Part shown: in pieces, positions 45,126 through 51,532 of the stretch | How the letters are laid out: each line of letters starts with the position of its first letter | Numbering within the stretch: position 1 is the stretch's first letter | NCBI GenBank assembly: GCA_014055525.1 | Contig: WIAH01000011.1 | Location: forward strand, 62,001 to 126,000 | Length of the DNA stretch: 64,000 nucleotides | Reading direction: 5' to 3' | DNA from: Nitrospira sp. CR1.3 | Lineage (GTDB): Bacteria > Nitrospirota > Nitrospiria > Nitrospirales > Nitrospiraceae | Notes under the pieces: model-generated | What the model was told of the DNA's origin: nothing | Database searches by the model: none | What the model saw: the letters and a program-made list of their open reading frames with translations, nothing else | Program-made: the position numbers and the translations under genes

Positions 45126-45503
45126 CTACAGCTGGGAGGGAACCGGGCTGTCGGTGACGGTGACGATCCCGTGCATGATCGGATGCACGCGGCAGAAATA
45201 CGGATACCTTCCCGGGGCAAGACCCGGGATAGTGAAGCTGTCGTTCGGGAGCACAATGCCGGAGTCGAACGCGCAGGGCGCGCCGTCTTCCATACACCCG
45301 ATATGCGTGATCGTATGTTCCGTTGGGGTCGGATTTTCCCACCGGATCGGGGCGCCGGTGGAGACAGTGACGGCTTTGGGGACGAAATACGGCGACCCGC
45401 TGTCAATGATAATAGCCGTATAGGGCGGCGGCGACGTCGTTAGTCCGACAATCGAACCGGCCAACACAAGGACTGCTGTCATCACCCGTAATCTCATCAA
45501 CAT
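45126..45503 (-). CDS. Exported cupredoxin (plastocyanin-like blue copper protein)
   Basis: A 125-residue protein with a signal peptide (about 1-23) and a beta-sandwich. Type 1 copper ligands are His63 (EHT), Cys104 (YFC), His107 and Met110 (RVHPIM), in the plastocyanin order and spacing. Probably a periplasmic electron carrier, perhaps between the quinol-oxidising complex and terminal oxidases, as is common in nitrite oxidisers. Confidence 0.88.
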   Translation of the reverse strand: MLMRLRVMTAVLVLAGSIVGLTTSPPPYTAIIIDSGSPYFVPKAVTVSTGAPIRWENPTPTEHTITHIGCMEDGAPCAFDSGIVLPNDSFTIPGLAPGRYPYFCRVHPIMHGIVTVTDSPVPSQL

Positions 45504-45590
45504 TACCTCCCACTGCTTATCGACATAATCATTCTACCATGCGAATCAAGAGAGGAAACAGCGCCGGCGGGAAAATAATCCCTCTGTGTC

Positions 45591-45617
45591 TTGACCTTCC
45601 CGGCTGAATTGTATGAT
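45591..45617 (+). promoter_or_regulatory. Possible promoter of the Ig-like exported protein gene
   Basis: TTGACC (45591-45596), 15-bp spacer (short), TATGAT (45612-45617), then a leader of about 29 nt and ggag before ATG 45653. Confidence 0.35.
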
Positions 45618-45652
45618 TCTCCGTCACGAAGCGCGTGCAATGGAGTTGCGTC

Positions 45653-46666
45653 ATGGGTAAACGGATGAGAAATCTCGCAGGTTTTCAATGGCTCCTGATC
45701 CTGGGGGTTCTTTCTTCACCCTTCGCAACTCTTGGCCGTGATTTCGCGCGGGCCTTCACGCTCACCGAGCCGGTCGAAGAAGCCGTTCTCCGATCCGGCG
45801 AATCGGTTCCCGTGGCGGTGCAGATTGCGAAAGACGTCAACATCAGGGCGATCCATTATTACTGGTATCGATTTGACGAAGAGCCGGTGGCCTCGCATCA
45901 AGCGTCCCCGGCGGCGTTCACGGCGATGGAAGACGGGTCTCCCTTTTCCGGAAGGGTCGCCATTCCGGCCGAGGCGATAGGAATCATGCGCCTGCTTGCA
46001 GTCGGGGAAGTTACGCGGGGGCGTCTGGAAAGTTATGAGGAGTTCGACGAAGTGATGGTCAGCGTAGAACCGGCGGCTCCTTTAACCTCGATCGAGTTCG
46101 CCGTCGAACGGCCCTGGCGGCTGAAGGCGATCGGGAAATTGGTCGTGGTGCCGGTCGTGGGGCAATTCGAGGACGGAGTAGTGCGCCCCCTCACGGGGTT
46201 GGCAGCGGGGAGCCGCTTTCGGTCTTCCGATGAACGAGTCGCGTCCGTCGATCAGGCCGGGGTCCTGCAAGTGATCGGGAACGGGCGGGCGCAAGTGACG
46301 ATCGAGAATCGAGGTAGGACCGGTACCGTGGAGGTGCTGGTTGAAGCTGATGCCGGTGCGAACCGGCCGCCGGTGGCGCAGGTCGAGAAGGAATTGCGGG
46401 TCAGGTCGGGAAGCCTGGTCGTGCTCGATGGGTTGCGGAGCCGCGATCCCGACGGAGATCCCTTGCGATACGAGTGGAGGCAACTGCGAGGACAACGTGT
46501 AACCTTGACGAATGTCGACGAAGTGAAGGCGACCTTCGTCGCTCCGAAGGTTTCAGAGCGGAGGCTCTTTCGGTTCTCCCTGACCGTGATCGATATGGCG
46601 GGGCCGGATCTCGTCAAGGGGGCGGAAAGTCGTCCCGCTATTATCTCCGTGTGGGTCGATCCATGA
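45653..46666 (+). CDS. Exported protein with Ig-like (Big2/PKD-type) domains
   Basis: A protein of about 337 residues, signal peptide about 1-28. Two beta-sandwich parts follow a first domain: a bacterial Ig-like stretch (FRSSDERVASVDQAGVLQVI, GNGRAQVTIENRG) and a PKD-like stretch (VVLDGLRSRDPDGDPLRYEW, TFVAPKVSERRLFRFSLTV). Probably a surface or periplasmic binding or structural protein. ATG 45653 chosen for its Shine-Dalgarno. Confidence 0.7.
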   Translation: MGKRMRNLAGFQWLLILGVLSSPFATLGRDFARAFTLTEPVEEAVLRSGESVPVAVQIAKDVNIRAIHYYWYRFDEEPVASHQASPAAFTAMEDGSPFSGRVAIPAEAIGIMRLLAVGEVTRGRLESYEEFDEVMVSVEPAAPLTSIEFAVERPWRLKAIGKLVVVPVVGQFEDGVVRPLTGLAAGSRFRSSDERVASVDQAGVLQVIGNGRAQVTIENRGRTGTVEVLVEADAGANRPPVAQVEKELRVRSGSLVVLDGLRSRDPDGDPLRYEWRQLRGQRVTLTNVDEVKATFVAPKVSERRLFRFSLTVIDMAGPDLVKGAESRPAIISVWVDP

Positions 46667-46792
46667 GCGGCTGGGATCAAGAAGAGATGATCGGCGTGGA
46701 CTCGCGCAACAGGGACAATTGCGCGCTCCACACGAGGATTGGGGGCCGTTGCAAGAGGGCGGGAGTTCATGCTAGATGGAAACCTCGTCAGT

Positions 46793-46815
46793 CATCCATC
46801 CTCTTCGGGTGGATG
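46793..46815 (+). promoter_or_regulatory. Hairpin directly upstream of the histone-like gene
   Basis: catccatcc (46793-46801), loop tcttc, gggtggatg (46807-46815): nine pairs including one G-U. It ends 2 nt before the Shine-Dalgarno gggaggag and might affect translation of the next gene. The remainder of 46667-46831 holds no gene. Confidence 0.35.
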
Positions 46816-46831
46816 AGGGAGGAGTGAATCA

Positions 46832-47266
46832 ATGGCAAAAGTGAAAAAGCGGTCGGCAAAGAAAACCGCGAAGGCGAAAGGCAGAGTCGCGGCAAAGAAG
46901 AAAGCGAAGAAGTCAGCGAGGAAGCCCGCTCCAGCCAAGCCGAAGCGATCCGCCAAGAAGAAAGTGAGCAAACCGGTCTCGGTCTCCAAAGTTATGCCTT
47001 CACCGGTCAAGAAACCGGTTAAGCCGGGTCCGGAAGAAGAACCCAAGAAGCCCATGACGTCGAAGTCGATTCCTCCCGTCGAGCCGAAGGAAGCCGATCT
47101 CGAAGATGAAGAAATAGCCGACGACGAGTTGGGGATGAGCGGGGAGAGTGAGATCGAGGAGGACATGGAAGAGGACCTTACTCTCGACGACGATGAAGAG
47201 GACGTCGATTATCTCGAGAAGTCCGAAGAGCTACTGGACGATTCCGACGATTACCGCACGCACTAG
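46832..47266 (+). CDS. Histone H1-like lysine-rich protein with an acidic tail
   Basis: A 144-residue protein of two contrasting halves: residues 1-65 are lysine/alanine/proline-rich (KKRSAKKTAKAKGRVAAKKK) like bacterial H1-type proteins, residues 85-140 are strongly acidic (DLEDEEIADDELG, EDMEEDLTLDDDEEDVDYLE). No signal peptide. The basic half should bind DNA or RNA; the acidic half could regulate that or bind other basic proteins. Low-complexity composition makes homology assignments unreliable. Confidence 0.7.
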   Translation: MAKVKKRSAKKTAKAKGRVAAKKKAKKSARKPAPAKPKRSAKKKVSKPVSVSKVMPSPVKKPVKPGPEEEPKKPMTSKSIPPVEPKEADLEDEEIADDELGMSGESEIEEDMEEDLTLDDDEEDVDYLEKSEELLDDSDDYRTH

Positions 47267-47409
47267 CTCTATCTCGACAGCCGGCCGAACTTGAACAATC
47301 GGTTTTGATCTGCTGTCGCAGCGAGGTCGGATTGCAAACCTGCCGTTCGCGCTCGTTCGTTTGATCGGTCTGTGAATCCTTTTCAACGCGTTCGTCCGAG
47401 GGCAATCGC

Positions 47410-47871
47410 GTGAGTCATTTTTTGTTTATCGCAGGCGCTCTGCGGGAGCGAACCTCTCAGGAGAGCGCGGAACTGCAGCTCTCGAACGGGCTGTGGGGGC
47501 TCTGCACCTCCCTGATCCGCACGAATCTCCAGACCTACCTCGAGCCGCATTCCCGCGGGTTGGTCTATACGCTCAAGGTCGGCCTCTGCGCCGAGTTTCA
47601 AATCGTTCCACCGCTGCAGGATTTTTCCGCGTTGGACGAGTTCCTGAAGGATGAGCTGCGGACCGAGGCCCGATTCGGCTTCGTGCCGATCCAGGGCGTG
47701 CAACGGTGCGCGTTGTCCTCGACGGCCAGTCAGGCGCTGTTGATGGAGGCGCTTCAGATCCCGGATCAAGCCGAATTGACTCGCCGGCTTGCTTTGGGCA
47801 TGCATCGTCTGACGCAGACCGAGTTTGACGCGATCTCGAAAAGGGCTACCGAGGGGACCGGACAGGGCTAG
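47410..47871 (+). CDS. Hypothetical protein
   Basis: A 153-residue soluble protein (MSHFLFIAGALRERTSQESA) with helical stretches. No known motif. GTG 47410 with gaggg upstream. Stands between the histone-like gene and the convergent exported protease gene. Confidence 0.55.
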   Translation: MSHFLFIAGALRERTSQESAELQLSNGLWGLCTSLIRTNLQTYLEPHSRGLVYTLKVGLCAEFQIVPPLQDFSALDEFLKDELRTEARFGFVPIQGVQRCALSSTASQALLMEALQIPDQAELTRRLALGMHRLTQTEFDAISKRATEGTGQG

Positions 47872-47910
47872 ACGGTTGCGCTCTCAACCTCAGCCTGAAC
47901 CTGTATCCCT

Positions 47911-48552
47911 TCATAAACGGTTGCCCGTCATAATCTGATAGGCCTCGTCAACTGTGTCCACTCCTTTCACGGCTATGTTCAGTTGAAAGGCAAGTTCATT
48001 GAGGTTCCAGCGCGCGTCATGAAGTTGTCCGCGCGGAACCAGTACGGTGTGACATCCCTCTCGCTTCGCCGCACGGATCTTGTCCGGAATTCCCCCCACA
48101 AACCCTATCTCTCCGTCACGTTCAAGCGTCCCAGTAATCGCAACGCCCCGGTGAATCCGGTCGCCCTTGAATAGGGCGATGAAGCCGACCGCCATGGCCG
48201 CACCGCCGCTCGGACCGTCGCTTCCCACCGGCTGATACGCAACCCCCTGAACGGAGACGGTTCCGCCATGCGGGATACCCGGAGTCCGCCGGACAGCGTA
48301 ATCAAATGCCTGGGCCATCGCGCCGAGATGGGTGTTTCCAAAACGGATGCCGGCAAGGATCCATTGAAGATGCGGAGGGTCGGGCTCGGCTTTACGGTCC
48401 CACCTCATCAAGAGCAGTTCGAAGACACCCTGGTCGTTGGCTTGAATCGCTCCGAGGACCGGAAGTTCGACCACCTGTTCTGCGGCAACCGGAAGAATGA
48501 GGCCGAGGCTCAAGACAGTAAACCAGGTCGCAAGTCGTAATGGGTGATTCAT
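47911..48552 (-). CDS. Exported stand-alone Lon-type (S16) protease domain
   Basis: A 213-residue protein with a signal peptide (about 1-24). The body resembles the proteolytic domain of Lon: SDGPSGGAAMAVG with nucleophile Ser115 and FVGGIPDKIRAAKREG with Lys158, 43 residues apart as in Lon (679 and 722 in E. coli). No AAA+ ATPase domain is present. It should be a periplasmic ATP-independent peptidase. A longer frame from 48645 lacks a start with support; ATG 48552 fits the signal peptide. Confidence 0.78.
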   Translation of the reverse strand: MNHPLRLATWFTVLSLGLILPVAAEQVVELPVLGAIQANDQGVFELLLMRWDRKAEPDPPHLQWILAGIRFGNTHLGAMAQAFDYAVRRTPGIPHGGTVSVQGVAYQPVGSDGPSGGAAMAVGFIALFKGDRIHRGVAITGTLERDGEIGFVGGIPDKIRAAKREGCHTVLVPRGQLHDARWNLNELAFQLNIAVKGVDTVDEAYQIMTGNRL

Positions 48553-48608
48553 GAGGGCAAGTGTAACAAGTTCCACCGGACAGTAAAGCGGACTGACATC
48601 TCTCCACC

Positions 48609-48637
48609 TTGCCTTGGCGCAACGCATCTCGTATAAG
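48609..48637 (+). promoter_or_regulatory. Promoter giving a likely leaderless message
   Basis: TTGCCT (48609-48614), 17-bp spacer, TATAAG (48632-48637). ATG 48644 begins 6 nt after the -10 box; no Shine-Dalgarno is present. Confidence 0.55.
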
Positions 48638-48643
48638 GGCCTC

Positions 48644-49705
48644 ATGATGAACCGCCACCTGTTCGGCCTGGTCGTGGGCGGGCTGCTGTGTTGCGGGCTT
48701 CCGAGTTCTGTGTCGGCTGGGGTCTGTCAGATCAACAGGGTTATCGGGAAAGCCGACGCGATTCTCAAGACTCATCTCAGCGCCGGCTGTACCGATCAGG
48801 AACGGGAATCTCACGCGGTCCAGGCCGGCGCCATTCTGGCGGCCCTCAGGCAAGGCAAGGCAATCGATCTTTCCGGTGTCGTCATCCTCGGCGACTTGAG
48901 GGTGGACGACCTTCCGCTTGGTCCGCCTCCCGAGGAATTCGTCACTCAGACGCCCGAGGCGGAAAAGGTCGTGCGGGTCGTTTCCGGAGCCTTTTCACTT
49001 GTGAATTCGATCGTTCGCGGGGCTGTTCGACATCAGTCGGCGGAGAATGTACTCGTCGTGAAAGGACCTGTGGACTTGAGCGGCACGAGATTCGAACAGT
49101 CGGTCGATCTGTCGCGGGCGACGTTCATGCAACCGGTGAGATTGTCAGGCGCCGTGTTCCTGGGCGCGAGTTACTTCGTGCAGGCCCGATTTCTTCGCGA
49201 ACTGTCGGCCGAGAAAACCGCATTCGGTCCCCATACGAGATTTCATCGCGCGCGTTTTCATGGTCCGGTCACGTTCCAGCAATCGGGATTCAGCGGTCTC
49301 GCGGAATTTCTGGAAGTGGAGTTCCGGAGTGATGCCGATTTTTCCCGGACCTTTTTCAAACTCGGCACCGGATTTTCAGGCAGTCACTTCCAGAAGCTGG
49401 CGGATTTTTCGGAAGCTCTCTTCGACCGGGAAGCATTCTTCACGTTTGCGCGATTCGACGGCGATGCGGTTTTCCGCCGCGCCACGTTCCGCTCCACGGC
49501 GGATTTCGATGACGCGCAATTCAAGGCGCGGGACGATTTTTCCAAGGTCTTCTTCGAAGGAGACTCTCGGTTCGCCAGAGTGACGAGGCCGGCGAACGGA
49601 CCAGCGGCCTTGGGTCTCGAGAATCCGCAGGTGCAGTATGCGATCACGCTCTCGCTGTTGGTATTCAGCGCAGTCCTGATTGCCTATCTCATTCGCTCAC
49701 GTTGA
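48644..49705 (+). CDS. Exported pentapeptide-repeat-like protein with C-terminal anchor
   Basis: A 353-residue protein. A signal peptide (about 1-25) leads to a helical part, then from about residue 140 a long run of pentapeptide-like units with phenylalanine every fifth or tenth position (SGTRFEQSVDLSRATF, ARFDGDAVFRRATFRSTADF), forming a right-handed beta helix. The last 25 residues are a membrane helix (YAITLSLLVFSAVLIAYLI). Probably faces the periplasm. Start ATG 48644; function unknown. Confidence 0.72.
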   Translation: MMNRHLFGLVVGGLLCCGLPSSVSAGVCQINRVIGKADAILKTHLSAGCTDQERESHAVQAGAILAALRQGKAIDLSGVVILGDLRVDDLPLGPPPEEFVTQTPEAEKVVRVVSGAFSLVNSIVRGAVRHQSAENVLVVKGPVDLSGTRFEQSVDLSRATFMQPVRLSGAVFLGASYFVQARFLRELSAEKTAFGPHTRFHRARFHGPVTFQQSGFSGLAEFLEVEFRSDADFSRTFFKLGTGFSGSHFQKLADFSEALFDREAFFTFARFDGDAVFRRATFRSTADFDDAQFKARDDFSKVFFEGDSRFARVTRPANGPAALGLENPQVQYAITLSLLVFSAVLIAYLIRSR

Positions 49706-49744
49706 GCGGGATAACCGGTCCGACCACAACTAATAGGCTCAGTC

Positions 49745-49773
49745 TTGCTCCGACTCCCCAAAGCTGGTATAAA
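49745..49773 (+). promoter_or_regulatory. Promoter of scpA giving a likely leaderless message
   Basis: TTGCTC (49745-49750), 17-bp spacer, TATAAA (49768-49773). The GTG at 49781 begins 7 nt after the -10 box. Confidence 0.55.
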
Positions 49774-49780
49774 GCCCCTT

Positions 49781-50575
49781 GTGGATAACCGGTCCGGCGG
49801 AACCGAACAGACTGAACTGCCTTATCAGGTTCGCATCGAGAACTTCGAGGGACCGCTCGATCTTCTTCTGCACTTGATCAAGAAGAGCGAGATCAATATC
49901 TATGACATCCCCATCGCGCTGATCGCGCGTCAGTATCTTGACTACCTCGAGGCGATGAAAGAGCTGAACCTCGCCGTGGCCGGAGAGTTCCTGGTCATGG
50001 CGGCGACTCTGCTTCAGATCAAGTCCAAGATGCTGCTCCCGGTTGACGAAACCGTAGAGGACGAAGAAGACGGACCGGACCCCCGGGAAGAGCTCGTCCG
50101 TCGTCTGCTCGAATACAAGAAATTCAAGGAAGCCGCTCGACAGCTGGACTCCCAAGAGCGTATGTGGCGTGAGATCTACAGCCGGACACCAGCTCCAAGG
50201 GAAGAGCTTGAATCGGACGACCAGTCGCTCGACAACGTCGGTCTGTTCGATTTGGTCGATGCGTTGCAGGGGATTCTCAATCGGAATCCCGGCAAGACGC
50301 TGCTGGAAATCATCCCGGACAATCTGACCGTTCGTGATCGCATGAACGCGATCCTGGAAGCGCTGGAGGGACAGGAGTCGGTGAGCTTTGCCTCCCTGTT
50401 CGAAGCGTCCTGCCACCGCATGGTGATCATCGTGACGTTTCTGGCGTTGTTGGAACTGATCCGTCTCCGGACAGCCCGGGTGTTTCAGCCGGAGAATTTC
50501 GGGCCGATCCTGGTCTCGCGCGCCTTCTCATTGGTGCCGGATCCGGCGGAATTGGACGATTTGGAATGGAGGTGA
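49781..50575 (+). CDS. scpA: Segregation and condensation protein A
   Basis: A protein of about 264 residues: YQVRIENFEGPLDLLLHLIKKSEINIYDIPIALI at the N-terminus and a winged-helix C-terminus, both characteristic of ScpA (kleisin). It binds SMC and ScpB in the condensin complex. A TTG at 49745 would extend the frame into the promoter; GTG 49781 is preferred. Overlaps scpB by 10 bp. Confidence 0.92.
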   Translation: MDNRSGGTEQTELPYQVRIENFEGPLDLLLHLIKKSEINIYDIPIALIARQYLDYLEAMKELNLAVAGEFLVMAATLLQIKSKMLLPVDETVEDEEDGPDPREELVRRLLEYKKFKEAARQLDSQERMWREIYSRTPAPREELESDDQSLDNVGLFDLVDALQGILNRNPGKTLLEIIPDNLTVRDRMNAILEALEGQESVSFASLFEASCHRMVIIVTFLALLELIRLRTARVFQPENFGPILVSRAFSLVPDPAELDDLEWR

Positions 50576-51411
50576 GCATGGGCTCAACGGAACTGCAAGA
50601 GACGGAACTGACGGAGCAGGCTGGACCTGGGTCTGTCGAACAGGGAGGCGGGGATTCAGGCGATGCCATGAACCGGAACGCTGGGGATCCAGTCACAGTC
50701 GAAACCGGCGGTCAACTGGAGCTCACCGCCATCCTCGAAGCGCTGCTGTTTGTATCCAGCGAGCCTCTTCCGGTCGCGCGGCTGTCTACGGTTATTGGAA
50801 ATGTGTCCAGGGCGGAGGTCCAGCAGGCGTTGGGGAACCTGCAGGCTCATTTGGATCACGAAGGCCGTGGCATTCAGCTCGTGCAAGTGGCGGGCGGCTA
50901 TCGGCTCGTGACGAAGGCCGACTATGCCCCCTGGCTCAAGCGACTGGACAAGGCCAAGGCCGCGCAGAGACTCTCGCGCTCCGCTCTCGAATCACTGGCT
51001 ATCATTGCGTATAAGCAGCCCCTGGTGCGCGCGGAGATCGAAGAGATTCGCGGCGTCGAAACCTCGGGCGTGATCCGGACCCTGCTGGAACGGAAGCTGG
51101 TTCGAATCGTCGGACGGAAGGAAGTGCCGGGGCGGCCGATCATGTACGGCACCACAAAATTCTTCCTCGAGCATTTCGGGTTACAGGACCTCAGTCAGCT
51201 GCCCCCCCTCCGCGAGTTCAAAGAACTTGGGGAAGCAGAACAGGCATTGTTGCCTATTGAAGAATCCACGATTGTCGGCGACCTGACTCCGGAAGGAATC
51301 GATCCCCAAGGAACGACGGACTCATCGATCTTCATCGCCGAAGAAGGAGAAACGGTTCTTGTCGCTCACGCCGATGGCGCGCTCGCCGAAGAGCCAGTCG
51401 AACAAGCCTAG
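50566..51411 (+). CDS. scpB: Segregation and condensation protein B
   Basis: A 281-residue protein. After about 55 disordered residues, LTAILEALLFVSSEPLPV begins the double winged-helix ScpB fold, with SALESLAIIAYKQPLVRAEIEEIRGV and GRPIMYGTTKFFLEHFGL. A disordered acidic tail follows. ATG 50566 or 50578. Confidence 0.92.
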   Translation: MEVSMGSTELQETELTEQAGPGSVEQGGGDSGDAMNRNAGDPVTVETGGQLELTAILEALLFVSSEPLPVARLSTVIGNVSRAEVQQALGNLQAHLDHEGRGIQLVQVAGGYRLVTKADYAPWLKRLDKAKAAQRLSRSALESLAIIAYKQPLVRAEIEEIRGVETSGVIRTLLERKLVRIVGRKEVPGRPIMYGTTKFFLEHFGLQDLSQLPPLREFKELGEAEQALLPIEESTIVGDLTPEGIDPQGTTDSSIFIAEEGETVLVAHADGALAEEPVEQA

Positions 51412-51426
51412 GCATTCCACCGTACC

Positions 51427-51456
51427 TTGACTCTCTTTCCACCGCTTTGCTAGACT
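51427..51456 (+). promoter_or_regulatory. Promoter of the NHL-repeat gene
   Basis: TTGACT (51427-51432), 18-bp spacer, TAGACT (51451-51456), with a short inverted pair agact/agtct just after. The leader is about 70 nt. Confidence 0.45.
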
Positions 51457-51532
51457 CCTCAATCCAGTCTAAGTCATTGAAAGAAGCACAGTTCTTGGTT
51501 GCAACCCGGTTCAGAAACACGAGGCACCAGCT

